64,000 bases of DNA from Morella rubra (lineage: Eukaryota; Streptophyta; Magnoliopsida; Fagales; Myricaceae). The stretch covers positions 29,248,839 through 29,312,838 of the forward strand of contig CM025850.1 in assembly GCA_003952965.2 (NCBI GenBank), read 5' to 3'. Every line of letters starts with the position of its first letter. Positions within the stretch are counted from its first letter, which is position 1. The translations under genes were made by a program, and so were the position numbers. Positions 46,701 through 59,597 of the stretch are shown here, piece by piece. The notes beneath the pieces are model-generated. The model was not told where the DNA came from and searched no databases. It worked only from the letters and a program-made list of their open reading frames with translations.

Positions 46701-47020
46701 TTTTTAATATGCCTTCTTCTAGTTTCTTCTGCACATCATGAAAGCAATTAAGGGAATATTAGTATCCAACTCAAATTGAGGAGCCTACTGTTCTCTTAAT
46801 TCATCATAAACATGCCAAAGAACATACCCAAAACACTAGTTATGTTTTCCCCCTCTTGAAGAGCTGCAAGGAAGTGAAGTTTCCTAAATGTTAAAAGGGT
46901 TTCAACCCAGAGATTATCCAACCACAACCAAAAAAACCAAAAGAATCGAAGTTAAGCATCTTAACCAGCTACCATCTAAAAATTAAAAGGTGAATCAAAT
47001 TGCTTCTTGGTAGTTACCTC

Positions 47021-47290
47021 TCTGTCTTCCACAGCTCTGCGACAAGGAGACCAAGAGAAACCACAAGCGAGAAGAGACTCAAATCACAACACAAGAAAAA
47101 GAGTGCGTGTACGTAGAAGCGCACACAAAAGATAGACTCGGGAGTGAAATTTTGGATCGGGTTTTGGGTGGCGTGTTCAAAGGGCCAAGTTCTCGACACG
47201 TTTCTGCATCAGGCGTATTTCGCAACTTGAGAGCTACTGAGGTAGAGAGAGAGAGAGATGGAGAGAGATGGAGAGAGACGTAATGGATTG
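47021..47290 (-). promoter_or_regulatory. Probable 5' untranslated exon and promoter-proximal region of the microprotein gene
   Basis: On the minus strand the sequence ends aagacagagag/GTAACTACC, a good plant splice donor at 47020, and begins in a (gagaga)-rich zone near 47240-47280, typical of plant leaders. Joining it to the acceptor at about 46739 gives a 280-bp intron. The leader contains a longer open frame, but after splicing it meets a stop almost at once, so it is treated as leader. Confidence 0.45.
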
Positions 47291-47382
47291 GCACAGTTTG
47301 GTAGTAATGATCCTCATCACAAGCGTCGTTTTCTTTTCAGGCTTACTTACTCCCACTTGCCCTCTAATTTTGCACTCCTCTT

Positions 47383-48690
47383 TGATGGTTTGGTGGGCAG
47401 GAAAAACAAAATCCTCCCCACGTTTTCAATATGACAGGCGGACATGTAGCTTTGTCTAGGAAACTCATACCATGTAAAGATAACTTCTTAATAGGTAAGC
47501 AATCCTTGTCCGATCAAAAAGTAAAATTAAAAAAAAAAAAAATCCATTTTCGACAGCTGCAAATCAAGAGAAATCAACCAAGGAATTAGGGCTTACATAG
47601 AGACCCCCACTTGGCATTAACTCAAGTAATACCGACACCCCAAGCATTCAGACCCCTAAGGCACAGCAGTATACTTCTCATTTGCTCCTAAATATACACA
47701 CCTCCTATTTGTGATAACAATCGGTCATTACTCTTTAATAGTTTTTTTTTTTTTTTTTGAGGGCCATTAGTCTTAAAATCTTGCAACATATCTTTTATTA
47801 GTTATAGATTTTTGTCATCATTTAAGACTTCATATTACACTACTTGAGGGTTTTCATCAACATGTAAGTAGGAATCTTCCAAGTGTTTAGAGTTGGGAAT
47901 AATTCTATGGGAAGAATCTCGGACCATTAATATGCGTAGATACTTATGAGCATGCTCTTGGATTAACATGGTAATTTTTCCAGCCATTTTTCACATGATT
48001 GTATGGGAATAATTCTACCATTTGACAATAACAATAAAATTGATGGTTTGGTGGGCAGGAAAAACAAAATCCTCCCCACGTTTTCAATATGACAGGCGGA
48101 CATGTAGCTTTGTCTAGGAAACTTATACCATGTAAAGATAACTTCTTAATAGGTAAGCAATCCATGTCCGATCAAAAAGTACAATTAAAAAAAAAATCCA
48201 TTTTCGACAGCTGCAAATCAAGAGAAATCAACCAAGGAATTAGGGCTTACATAGAGACCCCCACTTGGCATTAACTCAAGTAATACCGACACCCCAAGCA
48301 TTCAGACCCCTAAGGCACAGCAGTAAACTTCTCATTTGCTCCTAAATATACACACCTCCTATTTGTGATAACAATCGATCATTACTCTTTAAAAGTTTTT
48401 TTTTTTTTTAGGGCCATTAGTCTTAAAATCTTGCAACATATCTTTTATTAGTCATAGATTTTTGTCATCATTTAAGACTTCATATTACACTACTTGAGGG
48501 TTTTCATCAACATGTAAGTAGGAATCTTCCAAGTGTTTAGAGTTGGGAATAATTCTATGGGAAGAATCTCGGACCATTAATATGCGTAGATACTTATGAG
48601 CATGCTCTTGGATTAACATGGTAATTTTTCCAGCCATTTTTCACATGATTGTATGGGAATAATTCTACCATTTGACAATAACAATAAAAT
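47383..48690. repeat. Tandem direct duplication, 658-bp unit
   Basis: 47383-48040 is repeated as 48041-48690 with only a handful of differences, mostly in an A-run and a T-run. Both copies run from tgatggtttggtgggcagg to acaataacaataaaat. There is no gene in it. It lies immediately upstream of the microprotein gene on the minus strand. Confidence 0.97.
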
Positions 48691-49986
48691 TAATTTGAAG
48701 ATTTTATTCTACGAATTTGGGGAGTACGGTGGAATGTTTCAGAGCAACTACTCAGGTAATTTTTTTATTCAAATAGAGAAAAAAAAATAAAAAGGGAGGT
48801 GGGATGGAGAGAAAAGTTTCGGTCTTAAAACTTCAATCTTAATAAATTCTTGTTGTAATGTTACCAACACATTAATAAATTCAATCAATTGTCTATTGAT
48901 ATATTGTTTAATGCAATCTAGCCGTTGATAGAATTCTGAAAAGATTAAGGGGGGTGCAGAAGAAAAACCATTTGCAGATGCTATCATCATCATTGAATTA
49001 ATGACTAATTTCCACCCATTAATTGCTGAATAATTTTAGAGTTCAGAGGATAATTACAAATATTTTTCATGCTTAATTACCGATAGTGATCCATTTTTAA
49101 TACATATAGATCCTTCCGTCAATCAAATATTCGCCTACAAACAGAAACAGGATTCAAAATAGACTAACAGACCCTAAAATAGACATCATGAATCCGACAT
49201 CTTATCAATCTTCCGTTAATTTGCTGAAAAAGTAGACTACACGAATCAGCATATTTAAAATTGTATCTATAAAATTGATTTATTAAAAGCCAATACTACA
49301 AGGACGGTAACAATAATTAAACCTATTTTTCACGTTAAAAGATCATGTTATGTAGTGGATTTCTAGGATTCGTAATACACGAATACAAAGCCGCAGTGAT
49401 GCAAGGACGATGAGATACATACCTTCCATCTTTACGTACCCATATTTATTTAGCTCAAAATTGGTTATTTGAATTATTTTATTAAAAAGAAACTTTGAAA
49501 TATTGGCAGGAAGAGTGGAGATCTGCACTGCACTCAGCACGAGCTTTTCTCTTTCAACTTAACAGTAGATGCAAACAGAACTGGAATACCATCCCAGAGG
49601 AAGTAACCGGACAACATCATGGCTTGAGCCGGAAACTTGACATGTCACTAGCTGCCAACTAGCGAAATAGATACAAGCCTTTTGCAGGATTGGTTTCAAT
49701 TCAGCAGAGAAGTGACCAATACCCAATAACCCCACTTCAATAAACAATTTTTGACCTTCCTTCTAACCTTTTTCATTAATTCTGCTGCAATTACATATCC
49801 AGCGATTCTTATCCCTATCTATATGTAACAAACATGGGAATAAAACTTGCAGCAAAAACTTTGATACACATTTTGGTTGGGGGGAGTCCTCTATGACTGA
49901 GACAGCTGATCCAAGGCATGAGCTGCTTTACAAAATCAAGCAGCCCAATACTCGCTGAACCAGTAGAAGCAAACCGAGGGCCACGA
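48691..49986. other. Intergenic DNA, including the probable EIN2 3' untranslated region
   Basis: No gene seen. The part nearest 49986 must hold the EIN2 3' untranslated region; no single clear AATAAA on the minus strand could be assigned. Confidence 0.5.
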
Positions 49987-52900
49987 CTATGAGCTATACG
50001 GAGTAGATGAAAGCTTGCGCGGTCCAGAACCCTCGTGAGCACCAAGAGGTTTGTGGGCTAATCGACGCTTGTAGCGTTTGAGGACAGACGCCAGATTTTC
50101 TTTTCCCTTCGGGAAAGCTACGTCACCAGCTGCAGTGCCCGTTCTGCCCTTTCGGCAAGAAATTGCAATCTCTACATCCTTGATTATATCCAAGAGCATC
50201 ACTGCAGTCGTGCACTTACCCCTGCCTGGTTTTGAAGCAGGGGGCAGCATTCCATTTGAAACAGGAGGGCTTGACTTCTGCTGGAATGCCGCAGGGATTT
50301 GAAGGCAGAAGCACGGGACCATTGGAGAACGAGGTTTTGAAAATGCCAGATCTATGATCCCCTATATTCATGAAAAGATGTCTCTGTCCAGGTCAACAGA
50401 CTACAAGGATTTCACACTCATAAACAATATCTACCTATCGCGTACAGTGTATGCAAGCATGCATGTGTGCGTATCTAAATTGAAAGAGTACTCGATTGTT
50501 CCTGTTGCAGGGCATTGTATGCTTCTTGGACTCATTAATGGAGACAATAGGTGCAAAAATCCCCTATCCCTCACGTGGCAGATATTCATCAAGCAGATCT
50601 ACCAGTTGGAACCATGAATGGTGAAACCCACCCCACTAAAGATAGGCTGGACAAAAAAATTTCTGTGTTTGGTCAATGACGGGGCAACAAGACAATGATC
50701 TTACTTCAGAGACCATGATTACCACAAACAAGAGATGCTCACATGTCCATTATAAACTGAAAAAATCATTATTTACCTGAAGCCGATTGAGGACGTAAGT
50801 GTATTTACCCCACAGCTCTGGCCGGCTTTCCATGAGTGACAGGTCAAGAATCCGATGGATGCACCACACCCCAAAGCTTACTATCAAATCTGGTTTCCAA
50901 ATACAGCCCTCTCCACAATGAGGGACAGAGGAGATCAAGATGTTGTTGAAACTCACCTCACTACACCTCATTGTAGAACCCAGCTTCCGGTCAGGAGACA
51001 AATACTGAGGCTCACCCATGGGACCCACCCGATTCATCTCTCTAGTTTCAGCCTCATAAAGAAATCTCTCCCTTGCAGCCACACGGTCAATTAGATCCTC
51101 ATCAGCCCCATCGTTTTGCGTAAACAGCCAATCAGATCCTTCCAATTTCAATAGCTTCACAATGCAGTGTCTGAACGCCTGAAGAAGTTTTGCCTCTGAA
51201 TCCACAATAGAAGTAGCCTGTGGAGTTGCTGAACTTGTACTACTTCCAACTCCTTCACTCCCAATAGAACGATTTTTATCAGCTATACCAAACTGCTCAA
51301 AAGGTTGTCTAGACCAGAGGGATCCAGTGTCTATACTAGAATTCAACTGTGGTGACAAACCATCACTATAAATTTTGGATGGACAGAGTTCATCAAATGC
51401 CAAAGGAGCACCTGTTCTTGACCCCAAATGTGGATATAAGGATGGCTTATAGTCTGTTCTGCCAATCGAGGGTCCATAACCCATGTCCCATTGAGCACTC
51501 TTCTCGGACACATACAAATCCCGCTCTGGGACGGACAATCCTGATATGTCTGGCAAGCTGTGGTACTTTTTCGTGTTGGCTGAACTTACAACCACCTCAG
51601 GAGGTCTAGGAGAACAGAGATCATAATATGGTCTCTCAGGATGCAATGGCCTCTCTCTAGATATTGCAGGGTTCTGGAAACTGGGGGCCTGGCCAGAGCT
51701 TAACCCATTTTGAAACTTTTGCCCCAAAGCAAATGCACTCAGATCTCTGTAGCCTGTAACACCCAATGATGGAGATCTCAAAGACTCCGTTATCTTACTC
51801 AAGTGATCAGAGTTTGTGTCTTTAGCCATTCGATAGGACGCAATCTGATAACCATGTACTGTAGCTGGCTGATAATCCCAGCTTTCAGAAGATGGTATAT
51901 TGCGGACACTAGAGTAGCGCCTCTCGCCAGAGTCAAGGACATTGCGGCTTGAATTTTGTACATACGCATCCAACAACTGCACATGGTTGGACCACAATGA
52001 GGAAGATCCTCTCTGAACACCATACGATGACTCTAAACTCCTTTGCACATTCTGCTGCTTGGGAGAATCATATACACTTGAGTTAATTAGATGATCAGAT
52101 CCCCTGCCTACCGAAGATGGGAAGCATCCGGAAAACTCCTTCGCAGTGGCATCCACTTTTAGAGGTGATGAGGTAGGCTTTGAATCTACACCCAGCAACA
52201 CATCCAGTTTCTTAGACTTTGCTTCTTGAGTAGCTTGACCATGGAAATCATACAGTTGTCCCCAAAACTCATCAAGAACTGCAGCTAGTTGACGCCTTGC
52301 AGCACGCCCCAATCCTGCTAACCTTGAAAGACTTCCAGCACCACTCCCACCTTCATCACCTTTTCCACTCAGACTTCTAAATGATCCTGGGCCCTCAGAT
52401 GTCAAAGATGGGGTGCTCCCAGAAACACCTTTAGATGGTTCTTCTGGCTCCCAGCTGTCTCCCTCATCGTCATCTTTTTCGGGTTGTAGATCTCCATCAA
52501 TTCCCACGATCTTGGCAACGGGATCCATCAATTCAGATTTCACAGCTCTCGTGTCCGGGAATTTAACATTCGAAACCTCATTAGAAACAGTAGAAACTGG
52601 GACTGACTCTACCGTGATGGCTGATTCCTCGAGGCCAGAAGTGGAGGTACTAAGAGATATAGTATTGGGACAATTTTCCTCTACGGTAGTGAAATGAAGC
52701 TCCTGATCAGGCTCCAAAATAGTTTCAGGCAAATCAATATCAAAATCAGCAAGTGGTACATCTGAATGACTCTTCAAACCCTTTCCTTGGGCTGGTGATG
52801 GTTCTTGCTTCAGAACAGGAGCCTCTCCATGATATCCAGTTCCAGGTACATCTGTTTTCTCTCTCTCTGTGGATAAAGCAGGTACAGTCTTTGGTGCATC

Positions 52901-55900
52901 CCAGTTCCAGAGCTGAGCATCTAATCTAGCACTTGCAGATTTTAATGGGGTAGCTAATAGCCAAAGCATCAAACAAAGTGATGCACAAGCAGCAGCAAGA
53001 AGAAACATGAAAGGGAAAGACAAGCTACTCCCCATGTTCCACCTCAAATTAGCTACCCAATCACTATTCCCAAATATCATTTCTACGACAAACATAAGCT
53101 TTAAGACTAGCATCCCAATAAGTGTGATGAGACTTAAAAACTCCATGAACTGAGAAATTTTGTAGACACCCATTATTGGCCTTGATGCAGCAACACGAAA
53201 AAGAGGGATCACAGAAGATGGAAGCAGTAGAGCTACCATCACCTGAGTGAATATAAGCAACTGATACATCCCTTCAGCTCCCGAACTCCAGACACAGTAA
53301 AGGGCTGGAACAATAGCAATAATTCTGATTGTAGCACAATGGAGCCAACCAGGAATGTCTATCTTCAAGAAATCATGTAAAACTGCTTGTCCACACTGAC
53401 TCCAGGTTAATGATGTGATTTGATTTGAGAAAAATAGCACCAACAAATAGGCAAAGGGAGCCATGGAACTCCTAAAAACCTGCATTGGTAATCAGGAAAT
53501 TTGTGTAATCAATATGAATGGAGATACTAAAAAGTATCTCACTGCTAGTCAGCAAGAAAAATAACTTATAAAATGAAGAATTAAACCTGTTCCATTAGTG
53601 ACATTGAATCGTGAAACGTGAGCAAGACAAGGCCAGCACTGTAGAAGACATTTGCCGCAGAGATTATCAGCACATAATTCACCAGATAAATACCACCAAA
53701 GATGCATAAGATAGCAACAAAATGGTTATGACACAAGGCATCCTTGGTAATGTTTGGTGATCCCTGAGGTTGCTGCAAGAATATGAAAGATAGCAAAGTC
53801 TCAGAGAAGTACAAGTCTGAAAATGTATACCAGGATCATTGTAATTTAGTTCTTTTCTTTTCCACCTCCCCCCCCCCGCGGGGGGTGAGGTGAATAAACT
53901 TGGGAAAGTAATCATGAGTATCCATGTGCAGTAAAGAGGATTCTTAAGGGACTGCCAAGCTATGAAATCGCCCTTTTGTTCAACTAAAAAGTTTCCGGTA
54001 TAATATGAAAAATAGATTAGGCCAAACAAATATTTGAGAAAGGAAACATGTTTATTAGTACACTGTCTGCTCAAATGCCAGATGCATACCACCATTCAAT
54101 TAGAAAGAGTGGAAGATCTTTTTGTTTAGGCTCTTTAAGCATGAACAAATGACTAAATGATAACCCGTTACACACAATATCTCTCAATTATGCTCTCAAG
54201 TACATACACCAATTAAATCAAAAGGGTCAAACAAAGCCATTTCCACTTCTAGGTTTTTCTGAATAGGATGCATATAAGAGGCACTAAAAGGAAAGCAAAC
54301 CAAGAAACTTAAATGGAACAGTAAACAAAAGTGTTTCTGCTAAAATAAATAAGAATTCATGCTTGAAACTATTCTATTCGAAGTGGTATCCGTTAAAGTT
54401 TTTGTAACACACTGAGAACAACAGAAATCTCCAACTCATGATAGATGAAACTTCAAAAGAAATTAAATTTCAAAAACTCTCTCTTTCCAACCATCTTTTC
54501 TATGGGCCTCACCACTCTGAAACACCCAAAAAAACATATCTAAAAAAAATTTCTTAATCATTACTAAAAAATGTTTCCTAAAACACAAGCAAACATAGCC
54601 TTTATCTCACCCTCCACTAAATGAATTCTGTCACTCATCTCAACCATTTACCTATAAATCAAGAAAATCTTTCCAGATGCCAATCCCTGTGCTGCCACTC
54701 CGAAATTCAATGAGACCCACTTCTTGCAAACATGAATTATGCAGAGGCACCAGCATCACTTAATACAAACCCTTACAACATCCAGGGATAATAAAAGAGA
54801 CCCATAAATGACTCTGCCTGCAGATTACTCAGAATATATAGGGATCTAAAGACCTACGACCACAATTGCCAGGACAAGAAGTATCTCTCAGCATGATTTC
54901 TTTCCAACTGTCTTTTTTTTCTGATAAGTAAGTTAAACTTTATTAGGAAAATAAAGATGACAGTACAAGAGAAAATACTGACAGCACCTAAAGAATACAA
55001 GCTAAAAAACTGAGAAAATCCGGAAAACTCAGAAAAGGACCCCCAAAACTGAATTAGCCCACAAAAACAGAGACTGCAACATAGACCCCCCCCCCCCCCA
55101 AAAAACTAGCCATAGACGAGGCCCCATCCTCAAAACATCTAACATTCCTCTCCCTCCATAAACTCCACCAAATGCAAGTCGGAATCATCTTCCAAATGGC
55201 CACGGCGACCGGATCCTCGAACTTCCTCCTCCAACAATATAACACGTCCACCATCCTCTTTTGGAGGGGATGGTCTGGCTACTGATGTTGATGGGGAATG
55301 TCTGGCTTTCGGCCAGGATGTTATGCTGGGTGTAGACCCTTTGGTTGAAGTTGTGAGTGTGGAGAGTCCATCTGATTTAGGGGGTGTGGGGAAAGGTGAG
55401 TTGGGTGTGGACCCTTTGGTTGAAATTGTGAGTGTGGAGAGTCCGTCTGATTTAGGGGGTGTGGGGAAAGGTGAGTTGGCCTTGGTGACAGTTGAGGATT
55501 CGGAGTTTTGTGCTGACCCTTTGGCTGTTTGTTGTCCAGAAGATGGACGTTTTGATAGTCTTAGTAGTGGTGGGGCTTCGGGGTGGGTGTTGGAAATGGT
55601 GTCCTAATTTCGGCATATGGTTGGATTGTCCTGTGAAGGGTATGAGAAAGATTTGATGAGTCTTTTTGCTGCCTTGGAGAGGGATAGGGAGCAGAGTAGC
55701 CTTGTGACGCCCAGAAGGAATAATGGAAAGTTAGCAAGAGAATTAAAGTGTCTTGAGTCTTCTATCAATTACAATGGGAAGTCTGCTTCCTCTAAAGGAT
55801 AAGAGTGAGGGAGAGTCCTTGTTAAAGTATAAATTATGCCAAGAATTGTTAGTTGGAATGTTAGGGGGCTAAATGATAGACAGAAATGTAAAGGAATGGA

Positions 55901-58900
55901 AATTTGTTACGGGTTTGGAAAGGAATGGTTTGTCTTCAAGAAACCAAGATGGCGGAGTTGTCTATGGCGTGTTCGGAGTTTGTGGGGTAGTCCTTATGTG
56001 AGATGGTGCAGCTTGGAGGTGGATGGGGCTTCAGGGGGTATTTTTTACTATGGGATACTCAAGTGTTAGAGTTGCAGGAGTCCTGTGTTGGCACTTTCTC
56101 AGTTTCGGCAGTCTTTAAGAACGTTGTGAATGGATTGGAGTAGATTTTTTCAGAGGTCTATGGTCCTAATGTTGATAGTAGCAGGAGTTTGTTGTGGGAT
56201 GAATTGGCAGGCGTTAGTGCCTTGTGGGATCTCTCCTTGGTGTATTGGGGAGACTTTAATGTCACTCGTTTCCCTAGTGAACGTTGGGTGGTGGAGGGGT
56301 GGGCTCATGCTATGGAGTATTTCTCTGATTTCATCTCAGAGATGGGTTTGTTGGATATCCCTTTGAAGGGGGGGAACTTTCACGTGGTCCAATAATAGAT
56401 CTTTTGAGTCTTGGTCCAGGATAGATCGGTTTCTGTTTAGCCCTAGTTGGGAGTCCTCTTTCCCTGAGACTGCTCAGATTAGATTGTCTCGATTGTTTTC
56501 GGACCACTCTCCCATTCTTTTGGAGGATGGCAAGGTCGGAGGTGGGAAGAGACCTTTTCGTTTTGAGAACATGTGGTTGAAAGAGAATGATTTTTGATCT
56601 TGTTAAGGAGTGGTGGGAATCGTTTGAGTTCTTGGGTTCTCCTAGTTTTGTGCTTGACTGTAAGTTGAAGGCTTTGAGAGCTAAACTGAAAGTGTGGAAC
56701 AAAGAAGTTTTTGGAGATCTCAATTTCAGAAAGTCAACCTTGTTAAAAGAATTGGCGTCCCTTGATTCGATGGATGAAGGGGGAAGTCTTGATGAGGGAG
56801 GCAAAGCAAGGAAGTTGGAGATTTTGGGTGATTTGGCTCACTTGATTAAGTTAGAGGAGACTAGTTGGAGACAAAAGTCGAGATCCCTTTGGCTTAAAGA
56901 GGGGGACAGATGCACCAATTTTTTTCACCTATAGCCAACTCAAATCAGAGGGTCAATTCGATTTCTATTTTGGAAGTAGAGGGGGATATTGTGGAGGACC
57001 CACCAGTTATTTTTTAGAAAATTGTGGATTTCTATAGCTCGTTATACATGGAGCCTTTTTCTTGGAGGCTGGTGTTGGATGGTCAGGAGTTTGAGTCCAT
57101 TTCTCCGGAGGATGCGAGTTGGCTTGAGAGGTCCTTGGAGGAGGACAAGGTTTCAGGGGTGGTTCGTAGCCTTAATGGGGACAAAGCATCGGGACCTGAT
57201 GGGTTCTCTTTAGCTTTTTTCAAGTCGTGTTGGGAGGTGGTTAAGAGGGATGTGATGGCTATGTTTAATGAATTGACTCGGAGGGGCAAATTTGTTAAAT
57301 GCATGAATGCTACGTTCATTGTCCTTTTTCCTAAAAAAGTTGGTGCTGTGGAGTTGAAAGACTTTCGCCCCATCAGTTTGGTTGGAGGGGTTTACAAGAT
57401 TTTGGCCAAGGTTTTGGCAAATAGGATGAAGTTGGTTCTTCATAAGATTATCTCGCCTTCTCAGAATGCGTTTGTGAGGGGAAGACAGATAATGGACTCT
57501 GTGTTGATCGCAAATGTAGATGGTCAAAATGATTTCACTCCACTCAAGCTCCATAACAATTCAAGAAGAACCAAAGTCTTTTATCGACCAATCAATAAAT
57601 TAGATTCAGCTAGTCAGTCCTTTTCTGCCATTTCTAGTCCCATGCTCAAAAGGATCTTGTTCTGACTGCTGATTGTCTAATTAATTCAACCCGATCTCAC
57701 CAAGCTTGAGATTGACTATCTACGAAATAAGGCTCTAAGTCCATATGCAACACATACAAGAATGCTGTGTAGAGTATAACTAAAAGAAATCAAAGGTGTA
57801 GCTGGTAGCCTGGGAAAGGTATACCCCAAAATATGATTGCAAGAACAATCAATCCCTTGCACGTGCATTATTGCAAAACAAAGTTTATGAAGCCAGACAT
57901 TGTCAAATTCTAACCTCAAAGCTACAATGACAGTACAATTCATCAAAGGAAAAATGGAATGCCAGAGTCATTCAAATACAATAAAGTGATGTTTAAAAAT
58001 AAATAAATAACCAGGTGCAGAAATCCATATGCACAATGGATACAGGTAGTCATATCTTGGGCCAAAAAGAAACATGAATAGTTACGGATAGGTAACAGCA
58101 GGGATAGAAGGCAAAGATACCTGTACAATAGAAGAATGAAGAAAAAAGTTATGAGGCATGATATTTGCCCCAAGAAGGCTCATAAGTGCAAATGCATTTT
58201 CCCCGGATAGCTTTGGTAGCATCCAATTCATGGAAAGTGAGATTTCTGTTTGACTGATGAGTACTCCGAGAACAACAGAAAGCAAAATAAAGCCTGACAT
58301 GCATATGAATAGGAACTTTGCCTTGCCATTCTCCTGGAAAGTGATAAAACTAAAGTCATAAAGAGTGACGCAAAAGAAACTTCCCAAAAGTAATGCAAAA
58401 TGAACGTACTTACCAAGAAGATGGCAAAAAGTGGAAATAAAATGACATTGACAGCAGTCAAAAAGACACAAGAGAATAAGTCCCACCCAAAAAGAAGATT
58501 AAGTCCATGTGCAAGGCCCAGGATCTAGTAAAACAAGTGTAGTCTTGTGTTAGAAATAAAACATAAATGGTATAACTAACAAAATCACAGATTAAAACTC
58601 ATATCTCTAACAAGGAAGCACATAGAGAGGGAGGAGGGGGGGTGGGGAATTCATTGTGATGATGAATAAGAAATTACCATGGTAAGGTCCAATGCAATCA
58701 CGGAAAGCTCTATCTGAACTCCTAAGAATAAGCATGTGAACTTATCGTACTCATCCCTGCAAATCTTTGGCATAACAAGTTGGAAAGAAGAAAAAAAATC
58801 TATTAAAAAACTATTTTAAGAAACACAGACACACAAAGAAAGAGGGGAGAGAGAGTTGTCAGCAACTGAGAGCATTTGTTTGAGATTATGGGCGTCGGTG

Positions 58901-59597
58901 GACAGGCGGGGAGCAGGGGAATCAATGAGAACCTACTGCATTGTATAATCAACTACATAACCAGAACCGAGTGTATGAAATCTACTACTAAGGATGCAAC
59001 CCAGCATTCAAGTGGACCATTGCTTCTGGAACCACATTCAGGACAGATATGCATGCAGACACACCTAACTAGCCATCTACCAAGGAACCTGCCGACATAG
59101 AACAGAGGTCTTCAGACATCAGTGTTATGCCCTCATCCAAACCATACCACTCTAGTGCAATAGTCAATATTCATAAAAGAAGGCCCCAATTAATTTCTCA
59201 TTCCAATTTCTTGAAATTTTTCCAAGGGTGAGCACTGACAAGATGAATGAGAAAGAGAAAGGTAGGATATTACAGTACCACAAGAAAGAGTGAAATATAA
59301 CAATAATTGTTTACCATGACCAAAACCCTGAAGAGGAAGAAACAATACCTGAGCAAGATCTCTTCCTGTGACCAAGCCAATCCGAGCTGACAGATATTGG
59401 CATAAAATAGCAGCAAAATTAAAAACAAGCATCAATGGTAGGAGATCGAACCCAAAACGGGCACCACCTTCAACAGTTGCTGCCCACTTCCCAGGATCAA
59501 CATATCCAACCGAAATAAGAAGCACAGGTACTACAGCAGGAAGTAGCCGATTAAGGCTATCCAGAAGATGGTTAGAATTAGAACTCGCAGCTTCCAT
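49987..59597 (-). CDS. EIN2: EIN2, Nramp-like central regulator of ethylene signalling (seven coding exons)
   Basis: Coding exons: 59349-59597, 58678-58764, 58414-58524, 58121-58333, 53587-53772, 50777-53479 and 49987-50361. All splice sites are GT-AG and all junctions fall between codons, giving 1307 residues (Arabidopsis EIN2 has 1294). The start MEAASS matches the family MEAE start. Exons 1-5 and the beginning of exon 6 encode the ER-membrane Nramp-like domain ([10 protein letters not shown], residues about 28-37; [19 protein letters not shown]). The rest is the cytosolic C-terminal region with [26 protein letters not shown] and [12 protein letters not shown]. The conserved end has [25 protein letters not shown] and the nuclear-localisation motif LKRYKRRL (residues 1277-1284). 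EIN2 acts downstream of the CTR1 kinase; on ethylene its C-terminal part is cleaved and moves to the nucleus. The aligned CTR1 site S645 is Ala here (residue 681), while the S924 equivalent is Ser (923). Intron 4 (4348 bp) holds a LINE. Confidence 0.97.
53863..53893. repeat. GC-rich hairpin in EIN2 intron 4
   Basis: A cacctc arm, a C-run, gcg, a G-run and a gaggtg arm form an almost perfect inverted repeat of about 31 bp about 90 bp into the intron side of exon 5. It contrasts sharply with the AT-rich intron. Confidence 0.85.
54910..57525 (-). mobile_element. LINE (L1-type), 5'-inverted and internally deleted, in EIN2 intron 4
   Basis: On the minus strand from about 55260 to 54910 lies the 3' end of a plant L1: the zinc-finger-RVT segment ([17 protein letters not shown] and the following RCFED) and a tail with AATAAA-like sequence and an A8 run at about 54912. 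From about 55261 to 57525 the + strand carries the upstream part in the opposite orientation. It holds a spacer with a 75-bp tandem duplication, the endonuclease start ([11 protein letters not shown], 55839), [14 protein letters not shown] (about 56406) and FSDHSP (about 56500). The RT N-terminal part follows ([10 protein letters not shown] at about 57180, [13 protein letters not shown] at about 57362, [10 protein letters not shown] at about 57464) and stops before the catalytic YADD region. Frames are broken by several stops and shifts. An 8-bp atgatttc lies next to both ends and is a candidate target duplication. Confidence 0.85.
55329..55478 (+). repeat. 75-bp tandem duplication in the LINE spacer
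   Basis: Two copies of a 25-residue unit (GVDPLVE(V/I)VSVESPSDL and the rest) with only a few base differences, in frame with each other, upstream of the endonuclease domain. Confidence 0.9.
57526..58120. other. EIN2 intron 4, part upstream of the LINE
   Basis: Ordinary AT-rich intron sequence between exon 4 and the LINE; no other element recognised. The part on the other side of the LINE (53894-54909) is likewise featureless. Confidence 0.6.

Noticed and set aside
47014-47199. Open frame in the leader of the microprotein gene
   Set aside because: After the predicted splice it meets a stop within two codons, so a coding role is unlikely.
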